25,614 bases of DNA, taken from the NCBI GenBank assembly GCA_934754335.1, contig CAKVHY010000016.1, positions 1 through 25,614 of the forward strand, written 5' to 3'. The position numbers and the translations under genes were made by a program. Shown here piece after piece: positions 5,387 to 12,422 of the stretch (position 1 is the stretch's first letter; every line of letters begins with the position of its first letter). Below the pieces are notes generated by a model. The model worked only from the letters and a program-made list of their open reading frames with translations, made no database searches and was not told where the DNA came from. This DNA comes from an uncultured Clostridia bacterium (lineage in GTDB: Bacteria; Bacillota; Clostridia; Christensenellales; UBA1242).

Positions 5387-6145
5387 ATGGCAGTTAGTTG
5401 GAATTTATGGCATGGTTGCGATAAAATCAGTGCTGGATGCATGAATTGCTATGTTTATAGGGGTGACGCCAAAAGAGAAAGAGATAGCAGAATTGTGCAA
5501 AAAACAAATCGCTTTGACGTTCCTATTCAAAAAGATAGGAAGGGGAATTACAAAGTTAAGAGTGGTGAACTTGTTTGGACGTGTTTTACAAGCGACTTTC
5601 TTTTAGATAAAGCAGATGCCTGGCGAAAAGACGCCTGGGATATGATAAGGGAACGGAAAGATTTAAATTTCCTTTTTATCACGAAACGGATTGATAGATT
5701 TATGGACGTAGTTCCTTCTGATTGGGGAGAAGGCTGGGACAACGTTATTGTGGGCTGTACAGTTGAAAATCAGCAGATGGCGGATTATAGATTGCCAATA
5801 TTTTTAAATGCTAAAATAAAGCATAGGTTTTTAGAATGTGAACCATTACTCTGCAAACTGGATTTAACACCTTATTTAAGCGATAAAATAGAACAAGTTG
5901 TGGTTGGTGGAGAAAGCGGAAATAATGCAAGAACTTGCGAATATGATTGGGTTCTAGATATTAAAAATCAGTGCGAGCAAGCAGACGTTAGTTTTTATTT
6001 TAAGCAAACCGGAACTTTCTTTAAAAAAAATGGAAAGATTTATAAAATTAATTGGAAAGATATGCATAGCCAAGCAATGAGGGCAAACATAAACTCTTTA
6101 GGTGGGTTTGAAGGCTATTTAAAAGATGATAAAATAGAAGAATAA
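5387..6145 (+). CDS. DUF5131 / phage Gp37-Gp68 family protein
   Basis: A 252-residue protein with the family's opening Trp-Asn-x-Trp-His-Gly-Cys followed by Gly-Cys-Met-Asn-Cys-Tyr: Cys11-x6-Cys18-x2-Cys21, a three-cysteine set suited to a metal or iron-sulfur cluster, as in radical-SAM-like folds. Later segments Phe-Leu-Phe-Ile-Thr-Lys-Arg, Val-Ile-Val-Gly-Cys-Thr-Val-Glu, Leu-Glu-Cys-Glu-Pro-Leu and Val-Val-Val-Gly-Gly-Glu-Ser-Gly are also typical of the family and lie on successive strands of a barrel. The family is found in phages and mobile elements, sometimes beside the TcmP partner protein; its biochemical function is not established as far as I know. Here it is the last gene of the operon with the nucleoside phosphorylase and AlkD-like gene, its ATG one base after the AlkD-like TGA. 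No terminator is visible after it. Confidence 0.88.
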   Translation: MAVSWNLWHGCDKISAGCMNCYVYRGDAKRERDSRIVQKTNRFDVPIQKDRKGNYKVKSGELVWTCFTSDFLLDKADAWRKDAWDMIRERKDLNFLFITKRIDRFMDVVPSDWGEGWDNVIVGCTVENQQMADYRLPIFLNAKIKHRFLECEPLLCKLDLTPYLSDKIEQVVVGGESGNNARTCEYDWVLDIKNQCEQADVSFYFKQTGTFFKKNGKIYKINWKDMHSQAMRANINSLGGFEGYLKDDKIEE

Positions 6146-6160
6146 TTTCATAAAAACCGA

Positions 6161-6189
6161 TTGACAAAGGCATTATTATTTGTTATAAT
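6161..6189 (+). promoter_or_regulatory. Consensus sigma-A promoter of the rplU-prp-rpmA operon
   Basis: TTGACA (6161-6166), 17-bp spacer, TATAAT (6184-6189). It begins 16 bases after the DUF5131 stop codon. Confidence 0.92.
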
Positions 6190-6213
6190 GCTTTAGTTTC
6201 CACATAAAATGGG

Positions 6214-6253
6214 CTAACAAGTTTTTATTTTTTAATAAAACGCCTTTGTTTAG
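6214..6253 (+). promoter_or_regulatory. Leader hairpin before rplU, possibly an L21 leader
   Basis: In the roughly 85-nt leader, 6223-6229 pairs with 6234-6240 (7 bp, TTTT loop), and a lower, bulged stem can form between CTAACAAG (6214-6221) and the CCTTTGTTTAG that follows. Firmicutes rplU operons often carry an autoregulatory L21 leader RNA at this place. I see position and a hairpin, not a confirmed covariance match. Confidence 0.4.
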
Positions 6254-6279
6254 TGAGTTTGGGTAGAGGAGGTAGTAAG

Positions 6280-6585
6280 ATGTACGCAATCGTTGAAACT
6301 GGTGGCAAGCAATATAAAGTTAGCGTTGATGAAATCGTTAACGTTGAAAAATTGCAAGCAAAGGTTGGAGATAAAGTTGAATTGAATGCTTTGATGATTG
6401 TTGATGGCGATAAGGTTATAACTGGAAATCCTTATGTTGAAGGAAAGAAAGTTAAGGCTGAAGTTGTTGAACAAGGCAAAGCAGATAAAATCGTTGTTTT
6501 CAAATATAAAGCAAAGAAAAACGAAAGAAAGAAACAAGGTCATAGACAACCTTACACAGCATTAAAAATCTTGTCGGTTGATTAA
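6280..6585 (+). CDS. rplU: 50S ribosomal protein L21 (bL21)
   Basis: A 102-residue protein beginning Met-Tyr-Ala-Ile-Val-Glu-Thr-Gly-Gly-Lys-Gln-Tyr-Lys-Val, the nearly invariant L21 start, with the C-terminal Lys-Arg-Lys-rich rRNA-binding segment and Gly-His-Arg-Gln-Pro-Tyr-Thr. It binds 23S rRNA in the large subunit. The ATG at 6280 is preferred over one 27 bases upstream because of the conserved N terminus, the normal length and AGAGGAGGT just before it. First gene of the rplU-prp-rpmA operon, directly behind a consensus promoter. Confidence 0.97.
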   Translation: MYAIVETGGKQYKVSVDEIVNVEKLQAKVGDKVELNALMIVDGDKVITGNPYVEGKKVKAEVVEQGKADKIVVFKYKAKKNERKKQGHRQPYTALKILSVD

Positions 6586-6586
6586 T

Positions 6587-6919
6587 ATGACTAAAATTAA
6601 GTTGTATTATAACGGACAATATATCGAAAAACTTTCTGCAGTTGGTCATTCAGGCTATGCTGAAGAAGGGGAAGATATAGTTTGTGCTTCTATTTCGTCA
6701 TTGATTCAGGCTTTGGATTTGGGTTTGAATAAAGTTTTGAATATTAAAACAAAAACTGATGTTGATGAAAAGAGGGCTAAAATGGAAATTGTGATTCCAA
6801 GTGGGCTTGATAAAAATATTTTAGATAAAGCGATGGTTTTGTTTGAAACTGTGATTTTAAGTTTGAAGGAATTAGAAAAAGAATTTCCAAAACATATAAA
6901 TATTAAGGAGATTAAATAA
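6587..6919 (+). CDS. prp: Ribosomal-processing cysteine protease Prp (YsxB family)
   Basis: A 110-residue protein lying between rplU and rpmA. It has Gly-His-Ser-Gly-Tyr-Ala near residue 20 and Asp-Ile-Val-Cys-Ala-Ser-Ile-Ser near residue 33; His and Cys form the catalytic dyad known for Prp. Prp removes the N-terminal extension of L27 that Firmicutes carry, a step needed for functional ribosomes. I chose the ATG at 6587, one base after the rplU stop; a TTG at 6578 would overlap rplU by eight bases and add only three residues. The substrate is encoded directly downstream, and its N terminus has the expected cleavage motif. Confidence 0.93.
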   Translation: MTKIKLYYNGQYIEKLSAVGHSGYAEEGEDIVCASISSLIQALDLGLNKVLNIKTKTDVDEKRAKMEIVIPSGLDKNILDKAMVLFETVILSLKELEKEFPKHINIKEIK

Positions 6920-6920
6920 T

Positions 6921-7199
6921 ATGATGTTCAATATTCAATTATTTGCTCATAAAAAAGGACAAGGAACTAGTAAGAACGGTAGAGATAGCGAAGCAAAAAG
7001 ACTTGGCGTTAAGCGTTCTGATGGTCAAGTTGTTAATGCTGGTACAATTATTGTTAGACAAAGAGGTACAAAGATCAATGCCGGTAAAAATGTAGGCGTT
7101 GGTAAGGATCACACTTTGTTTGCATTAGCAAATGGCACTGTTAAATTTGAGCAAGATACAAAAACAAAGAAAAAAGTAAGTATTGTTGAAAATAAATAA
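6921..7199 (+). CDS. rpmA: 50S ribosomal protein L27 (bL27) with Prp-cleavable extension
   Basis: A 92-residue protein. Residues Ala9-His-Lys-Lys-Gly-Gln-Gly onward are mature L27, which reaches the peptidyl-transferase centre with its N terminus. Before that lies an 8-residue extension ending Asn-Ile-Gln-Leu-Phe, matching the Firmicutes pattern in which Prp cuts after Phe. Conserved Lys-Arg-Leu-Gly-Val-Lys and Arg-Gln-Arg-Gly-Thr follow. The start has two adjacent ATGs (6921 and 6924); AAGGAG at 6905-6910 fits 6921 better. It overlaps nothing and ends just before a terminator. Unlike many Firmicutes, obgE does not follow. Confidence 0.97.
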   Translation: MMFNIQLFAHKKGQGTSKNGRDSEAKRLGVKRSDGQVVNAGTIIVRQRGTKINAGKNVGVGKDHTLFALANGTVKFEQDTKTKKKVSIVENK

Positions 7200-7201
7200 T
7201 T

Positions 7202-7235
7202 AAAGCCATCAAGTTGATGGCTTTTTAATTTTTAA
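7202..7235 (+). terminator. Terminator after rpmA
   Basis: AAAGCCATCA (7202-7211) pairs perfectly with 7215-7224 around a 3-base loop, followed by a T-rich tail. Confidence 0.88.
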
Positions 7236-7248
7236 TTAGGATAAAACT

Positions 7249-8079
7249 ATGGTTAAATATCAAATTTTTAATGATAGAATAGAGATAGAAAACTCATCGG
7301 ATTTTAATATAAAGCAGATCCTATCATGCGGTCAGATTTTTAGGTTCAAAGAAGAAGATTTTGGCTTCAAACTATATTTTAAGGGCGAGAAAGCCACTAT
7401 ATATTGTCAAAAAAATACCACTAAAATTTTTTGTTCTAACCCAAAACTTATGCAAAAATACTTGGATTTGCAAACAGATTATGCTAAAATAAAATCAGAT
7501 TTGGGAGGATTTGATATTCTAAAGCCGGCAATTGAATATGGCTTTGGCATTAGAATCTTAAAACAAGACCCTCTTGAAATGCTAATTAGTTTTATTATTT
7601 CTGCAAATAATAATATTCCTAGGATTAAATCAACTATTGAAAAAATTTGCGAAGGTTATGGAACTAAAAAAGAAGATTACTTTGCATTCCCAACTCTTTC
7701 CCAATTAGAAAGTATTCCATTGGAATTCTTTAGAAAAGTGGGCTGTGGATATAGGTCGGAGTACTTGGTGGATACAATTTCTAGATTAAAAGATTTCAAT
7801 TTAGATGAAATTTATGATTTGGATTTGGTGGAAGCAAGAAAAAGGCTTATGTCGCTAAAAGGTGTGGGAAGAAAAGTGGCTGATTGCGTTTTGCTTTTCG
7901 GATTTTCTAGAACTGATGTTTTCCCAACGGACACGTGGATTGAAAAAGTTTATAAGGAAAATTATGGCAAGGAAATGGAAGCGAAAAAGGTTAGCGAATT
8001 CTTCTCAAAAATGTTTGGAAATCTTTCAGGTTACGCTCAGCAGTATTTGTTCTATGAAAGAATGAGCAGAAAAGATTAA
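7249..8079 (+). CDS. ogg: 8-oxoguanine DNA glycosylase / AP lyase (OGG1 type)
   Basis: A 276-residue member of the HhH-GPD superfamily. The N-terminal OGG domain (about 1-105) contains Gln-Ile-Leu-Ser-Cys-Gly-Gln-Ile-Phe-Arg, and Ile-Ser-Ala-Asn-Asn-Asn-Ile-Pro-Arg-Ile opens the glycosylase core. The helix-hairpin-helix reads Leu-Lys-Gly-Val-Gly-Arg-Lys209-Val-Ala-Asp-Cys, with the Schiff-base Lys209 and catalytic Asp228 in Phe-Pro-Thr-Asp-Thr-Trp; their 19-residue spacing equals Lys249/Asp268 of human OGG1. It removes 8-oxoguanine opposite C and nicks the abasic site. The ribosome site is weak. The NYN-domain gene follows after 16 bases on the same strand, so they probably form one unit. Confidence 0.92.
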   Translation: MVKYQIFNDRIEIENSSDFNIKQILSCGQIFRFKEEDFGFKLYFKGEKATIYCQKNTTKIFCSNPKLMQKYLDLQTDYAKIKSDLGGFDILKPAIEYGFGIRILKQDPLEMLISFIISANNNIPRIKSTIEKICEGYGTKKEDYFAFPTLSQLESIPLEFFRKVGCGYRSEYLVDTISRLKDFNLDEIYDLDLVEARKRLMSLKGVGRKVADCVLLFGFSRTDVFPTDTWIEKVYKENYGKEMEAKKVSEFFSKMFGNLSGYAQQYLFYERMSRKD

Positions 8080-8095
8080 TAAGGAGAAAAGGGTT

Positions 8096-9001
8096 ATGAT
8101 TGAAACTAAAAAAATTGCGTTACTTGTCGATGTTGACAACGTAAAAATTGGAGGAGAAGCATTTAACGAATTGTATTCAAAGTTAAATGATATTGGCGAA
8201 GTTGTTTATTGTAAATTCTATGGTTATAACGATAGAAAACATATCTATTTAAGCGATGCTATTGCTAAATTTGGTTATGAAACAGCACCTTTTATGAGAT
8301 ATAAAAAGAGATTTAGTCAATTAGATACAAGGATTATCGTTGATGCTATTAAATTAAATTATACTAAAACTGAAATTGATACATATTGTATCGTGGCTGG
8401 TGATGGAGATTTGATTCCATTGTTGGTTGAATTGAAAACTAGTGGTAGAACTTTGATTGATATTAACACACCTTATCAAGAACAAAACTATCATATGTTC
8501 GATGCTCATATCAATCTTGTTAGCCTTGGAATGGACGTTGAAACATATCAACCAAAAACTAAGAAATCAGTTGCAAAAAAAGCCCCAGTAAAGCCAATTG
8601 AGAATGCTGGTAGTGCTTATTCTAGAACTAGAAAAACGGCTGAGAGTGAAGAGTTTTCAAGAACAATAAAATCAAATCCTGTTAATGCAACAAAACCTCA
8701 AGAAATTGACGTTGATGAAGCATTGTTTGAGAAAGATGCAGAACCTGCTGTTGAAGAAATTGATACTGGTATAAATGATAATCTTGGTGAAATCCTAAGA
8801 GATATCACAAATAGATATACAGAACTTGATTTCTCTAACAACGATGATATGCCAAAGAAATTGCAATTGATTAAAGATATTGAAAACTTAATCAAAACTG
8901 AAACAGATAAGGGTGAAGGCTTAAAGAGTAAGAACGATGAAGTTAAACAAATCTTCGTAGAACTTCAAAATATCGTTGAAGATATGAAAAATGCAATTTA
9001 A
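8096..9001 (+). CDS. NYN-domain (LabA/PIN-like) putative ribonuclease
   Basis: A 301-residue protein. The first about 155 residues form a NYN domain: Leu-Leu-Val-Asp12-Val-Asp14-Asn opens it, Asp83 lies in Arg-Ile-Ile-Val-Asp-Ala, and Val-Ala-Gly-Asp103-Gly-Asp105-Leu-Ile-Pro-Leu-Leu carries the last acidic pair. These Asp residues are the metal-binding set of PIN/NYN nucleases, which cut RNA. Residues about 160-215 are a low-complexity Lys/Pro/Ser/Thr linker, and the acidic C terminus (about 215-301) looks helical and may be a coiled coil or protein-binding region. AAGGAGAAAAG precedes the ATG. It follows the OGG gene closely and ends at a terminator. The target is unknown. Confidence 0.85.
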   Translation: MIETKKIALLVDVDNVKIGGEAFNELYSKLNDIGEVVYCKFYGYNDRKHIYLSDAIAKFGYETAPFMRYKKRFSQLDTRIIVDAIKLNYTKTEIDTYCIVAGDGDLIPLLVELKTSGRTLIDINTPYQEQNYHMFDAHINLVSLGMDVETYQPKTKKSVAKKAPVKPIENAGSAYSRTRKTAESEEFSRTIKSNPVNATKPQEIDVDEALFEKDAEPAVEEIDTGINDNLGEILRDITNRYTELDFSNNDDMPKKLQLIKDIENLIKTETDKGEGLKSKNDEVKQIFVELQNIVEDMKNAI

Positions 9002-9009
9002 TTAAGAAT

Positions 9010-9042
9010 AAAGTTGTGGTTTAATTACTACAACTTTTTTTA
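9010..9042 (+). terminator. Terminator after the NYN gene
   Basis: AAAGTTGTGGT (9010-9020) pairs with 9027-9037 (11 bp, one G-T pair), loop TTAATT, then a T-run. Confidence 0.85.
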
Positions 9043-9115
9043 TCTAATTGCGTATTGTGTACTAAAAAAGTTTTGTTAAAAAATAAAAAAAATGTTAATA
9101 ACGGTGGCTCTGAAC

Positions 9116-9145
9116 TTGACTAAATGATACCGAAAGATATATAAT
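9116..9145 (+). promoter_or_regulatory. Sigma-A promoter of the secreted repeat protein
   Basis: TTGACT (9116-9121), 18-bp spacer, TATAAT (9140-9145). It implies a 5' leader of about 155 nt before the ATG at 9308. Confidence 0.8.
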
Positions 9146-9151
9146 AGATTG

Positions 9152-9307
9152 TGAAATTATATATTAATATATATAAATTTATAAGTATATTAAAAGAATT
9201 TTGTTCAAAAACTATATTAAATAATATTTTACCACTAAATGACTTGCTTGTTAAGATTACTATTTTTAGCGATTTAATATATAAGATTTTGCTAAACGGA
9301 GGAAAAA
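9152..9307 (+). promoter_or_regulatory. Long 5' leader of the secreted repeat protein
   Basis: This gene-free stretch is very AT-rich. The only clear structures are a possible stem TTTAGC (9265-9270) / GCTAAA (9291-9296) directly before the ribosome site (ACGGAGG). I recognise no riboswitch class. Confidence 0.35.
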
Positions 9308-11671
9308 ATGAGTAGAACGATTAAAAATGTTTTATATACGATTCTGCCACTTATTATGTTTCTATTTGCAACAATTATGGTTGTTGGTATTTTTGCTGCC
9401 ACCACTGCTTCTGTTAATGTTGAAATGAATATGCAATATGAAGTGCCAAAGGGCTCGGGAACGGTTTCCGATCCATACATTATTGAAGCCTTAGGTTCAA
9501 ATTCAGATTCTGCTAAAAGGGGTACTTTCAATTATTATGCAAGAAATAATATGTTTACTTCTGGCACACATTTTAAGCAAACCGAAGATATAACAATTAG
9601 TGACTCTGTTTATTTAACAAACTTAAGTGGTACATATAATGGCAATGGTCATACAATCACGGTTACAGGTGCAACCACTCCGTTATTTGATACAATTACA
9701 GGAACTCTAAAAAATGTTACAATCATAAATGAAAATTCCACAGCAGATGCAGGTGTTTGCTTACAACTTGGTAATTATTCTGCCGATGCAGGTGCTGGTA
9801 CTATAGAAAATGTAATTTTTAAAGGCAATATTACTAGTAGTTCTTATGAACCTGTTGGTGGAATAGTAAAAAGAGCGGGTGGTGGAGCAGTTATAAAAAA
9901 TTGTGGAAACTATGCCGATATTACAGCATCAAATTCCACAAGTGTTGCAGGACTTGTTGCAATCTCTGAAGGTGACACTTCTTTAATTACAATTGAAAAT
10001 TGCTTTAACCAAGGTAATATATCTTGCAGTGATACTGGTGCTTCTTATGTTGCAGGCATTTTATCAAACGTAACTTCTCCAAATGGAGTTATTGCCACAG
10101 TTAAAAATTGTTATAACACAGGTTCTATTCAAATAGTTTCGTCTGATGGTTCGTCTGTGAGTGGTTCTGCTGGTGGAATTGTAGGTGGTTCAATGGTAAC
10201 CACTGGTTCAGTAGGTGCAACTCTTAAAAATGTTTATAATTATAGCACAAAAGTGGTGGGGGGATCAAAAGGTTCATTGGCAACTTCATTCTATGGCGAT
10301 ACAGTTCCTTATGATTTTACTTATCATTCCTATGCTTTAGAGTCTTCAGATTTTTCCCTTTTCTCAAATTATAGTAGTTTAAGTTCAACTGTTCAAGGAT
10401 ATTTTGAAAGCAAATCTTCCACTTTAATGCAAACAAAAAGTACTTATAGTGGTTGGACTTTTGGAACATATGGTCAGGCAACTGATGGCTGGGTGTTTGC
10501 TTATGCAAAAATAAAAGTTGATGGAACAGAACAAACTTTGGCGTTGCCAAGATTATGGTTTGAAGAATTGGAATTGGGTGCTGAAAATGGAAGTCAAATA
10601 AGCCCTTACACGATTAGTTCTGCAGACGATTTCAATAAGTATGCCACAAGTTCATACTTTGGCAATTCTTCATATTATTTTGTTCAAACAGCAGATATAA
10701 CAAGTTCTTCTGAATTAACTCAAACAACATTACTTGGCAATTATAATGGTGATGGACATACTATTAATTTTACAGGTAGTACAACCAAATCTTTATTTTT
10801 AGCGATTGGAAGTACGTCGGTTGCAACTAGTAAGTTGCAAAACCTAACTGTAAATGTTTCAAATTCTTCAGTACCTGCAATTTGCACGAATCTTTATGGA
10901 ACAGTTGAAAAAACAATAACCAAGGGTACAATTTCGGGGTCTAATAACTGTGCGGGATTGGCTTCTACAATGTATGCGGGCTCCAAAATCTATCAATGTG
11001 CAAATTATGCAAATATTACATCTACTTATGGTAATGTTGGAGGAATAGTTGTAGCGGCTAGTGGAACAAGTTCCATGCTTATTGATGAATGTGTCAATTA
11101 TGGAAATTTAACATGCTCAGGAACAAATGCTTCTAATTGTAGAGTTGGTGGAATAATTGATATTTCAAATGGTTTATTAACAATTACAAACTCATATAAT
11201 GCGGGTAACGTAACAGGATATAGTCATGCGGGTGGAATTGTTGGTTTCTCAAGTAATAGTAGTTCATCTTATAAGGTTACAATAGCAAATTGTTATTCAA
11301 TAGGTGCGTCTATAGTGGCAAATTCTTCGTCAGGATATAAAGGTGGAATTATCGGTCGAACTTCTTCAACAACAAGTTCATATAGAGCCTTTGGAAACAA
11401 TTATTTCCGTTCAGGTACTGGACCAACTTATGGTAATGGGGCAGGAAGCAGTTATTCAAATGGTTGTACATCAAAAACTTATGCTGAAATGCAAGTTCAA
11501 TCATTATATACAAGTTCTTCCACATCTATAAATAATGTTACATACACATACTCATTTGGTACAGCAGGTACAAGCACCACTGGTTGGGTTTGGGTTAATA
11601 AACCTATCATAATTGGCGGAACAAGTGTTACAATTAGTTTGCCAAGGCTTGCTTGGGAATTTTTAAATTAG
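9308..11671 (+). CDS. Secreted GLUG-like beta-helix repeat protein with internal duplication
   Basis: A 787-residue protein with a hydrophobic N-terminal segment (about residues 8-31) ending Ala-Ala-Thr-Thr-Ala, a signal or membrane anchor. The rest is Ser/Thr/Gly/Asn-rich and made of two homologous halves, about 51-427 and 428-787. Each half starts Gly-x-x-x-(D)-Pro-Tyr-x-Ile, contains Phe-x-Gln-Thr-x-Asp-Ile-Thr and Asn-Gly-(N/D)-Gly-His-Thr-Ile, then several Gly-Gly-Ile-Val turns with Asn-Cys-Tyr-Asn segments (GLUG-like, right-handed beta-helix), and ends Gly-Trp-Val...Leu-Pro-Arg-Leu-(W/A). Such proteins sit on or leave the cell surface and are often adhesins; no enzyme motif or sortase signal is seen. 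GGAGG precedes the ATG. The HdeD-like gene follows 63 bases downstream without a terminator. Confidence 0.82.
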   Translation: MSRTIKNVLYTILPLIMFLFATIMVVGIFAATTASVNVEMNMQYEVPKGSGTVSDPYIIEALGSNSDSAKRGTFNYYARNNMFTSGTHFKQTEDITISDSVYLTNLSGTYNGNGHTITVTGATTPLFDTITGTLKNVTIINENSTADAGVCLQLGNYSADAGAGTIENVIFKGNITSSSYEPVGGIVKRAGGGAVIKNCGNYADITASNSTSVAGLVAISEGDTSLITIENCFNQGNISCSDTGASYVAGILSNVTSPNGVIATVKNCYNTGSIQIVSSDGSSVSGSAGGIVGGSMVTTGSVGATLKNVYNYSTKVVGGSKGSLATSFYGDTVPYDFTYHSYALESSDFSLFSNYSSLSSTVQGYFESKSSTLMQTKSTYSGWTFGTYGQATDGWVFAYAKIKVDGTEQTLALPRLWFEELELGAENGSQISPYTISSADDFNKYATSSYFGNSSYYFVQTADITSSSELTQTTLLGNYNGDGHTINFTGSTTKSLFLAIGSTSVATSKLQNLTVNVSNSSVPAICTNLYGTVEKTITKGTISGSNNCAGLASTMYAGSKIYQCANYANITSTYGNVGGIVVAASGTSSMLIDECVNYGNLTCSGTNASNCRVGGIIDISNGLLTITNSYNAGNVTGYSHAGGIVGFSSNSSSSYKVTIANCYSIGASIVANSSSGYKGGIIGRTSSTTSSYRAFGNNYFRSGTGPTYGNGAGSSYSNGCTSKTYAEMQVQSLYTSSSTSINNVTYTYSFGTAGTSTTGWVWVNKPIIIGGTSVTISLPRLAWEFLN

Positions 11672-11734
11672 TGGAAATTTGGCTTTATATTTTATGATTT
11701 CAAATATTGCATAGTAATAAGAAGGAGATAAAAA

Positions 11735-12316
11735 ATGAAAGAATTTTTTAAGAAAGTTAAATGGGATAGTATCATTATTTCTATCTTAACAATTGTTTTA
11801 GGAATTTTATGTGTTGCATTGCCTAAAACAAGCGGTGATGCCATTTGCATCGTGTTTGGTTGCTCATTGATTGCTGTGGGGCTTATGATGTTTATAAGGT
11901 TCTTTGCTTATGAACATATTCTTGGAGAATACTTATTTATCTTGGCTATGTTGACTGTGATTTTAGGTGTTTTCTGTTTGGTTTATCCAAATGCAATAAA
12001 GAGCGTTGTAACAATATTATTTGGTTTATATATTGTTGTTGATGCTTCAGTTTCTTTATCTGATAGTATTAGCCTAGCAAGGGCTAGAATTAAAGGTTGG
12101 TTCTTATTATTCATTCTATCATTATTAAGCGTTTGCCTTGGAATCGTGGTTATGTTCTCAAATTTCGAAACAGTTATGATTTTTGCTGGCATCTCTTTAA
12201 TACTTGGTGGCGTTAGAAGAATGGTTATGACATTAACCTTTTCTAAAAAAGTTCGTGACGCTAAGAAAAAATTACTTGATGATCAAGAACATATTTACGT
12301 TGAAGAAATTAAATAA
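11735..12316 (+). CDS. HdeD / DUF308 family membrane protein
   Basis: A 193-residue integral membrane protein with six hydrophobic helices in three hairpins (about 12-30, 36-54, 64-82, 87-106, 119-138, 144-163). Its short Gly-Ile-Leu-Cys-Val-Ala-Leu-Pro and Gly-Val-Phe-Cys-Leu-Val-Tyr-Pro repeats are the DUF308 hallmark. HdeD in E. coli is linked to acid resistance at high density, but most relatives are uncharacterised. The charged C-terminal tail is cytoplasmic by the positive-inside rule. GAAGGAGAT is a strong ribosome site. It probably shares a transcript with the upstream secreted repeat protein, and a strong terminator follows. Confidence 0.85.
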   Translation: MKEFFKKVKWDSIIISILTIVLGILCVALPKTSGDAICIVFGCSLIAVGLMMFIRFFAYEHILGEYLFILAMLTVILGVFCLVYPNAIKSVVTILFGLYIVVDASVSLSDSISLARARIKGWFLLFILSLLSVCLGIVVMFSNFETVMIFAGISLILGGVRRMVMTLTFSKKVRDAKKKLLDDQEHIYVEEIK

Positions 12317-12322
12317 ATTTAG

Positions 12323-12358
12323 TTGCTTATATTACATATTAATATAAGCAATTTTTTT
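12323..12358 (+). terminator. Terminator after the HdeD-like gene
   Basis: A perfect 12-bp stem (12323-12334 with 12340-12351), 5-base loop and seven T bases. Confidence 0.9.
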
Positions 12359-12367
12359 ATCTAATTA

Positions 12368-12397
12368 TTGTTAAAATATAAGTGTTTATGATATAAT
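12368..12397 (+). promoter_or_regulatory. Promoter of the M60 metalloprotease gene
   Basis: TTGTTA (12368-12373), 18-bp spacer, TATAAT (12392-12397), preceded by TGA to make an extended -10. The transcript would start near 12404; TAGGAG is the ribosome site. Confidence 0.8.
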
Positions 12398-12422
12398 ACA
12401 TATTATTATATAGGAGCGTTTT

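Noticed and set aside
9152..9307. Riboswitch in the long leader of the secreted repeat protein
   Set aside because: Only a short stem near the ribosome site is visible, and no known riboswitch core could be recognised.
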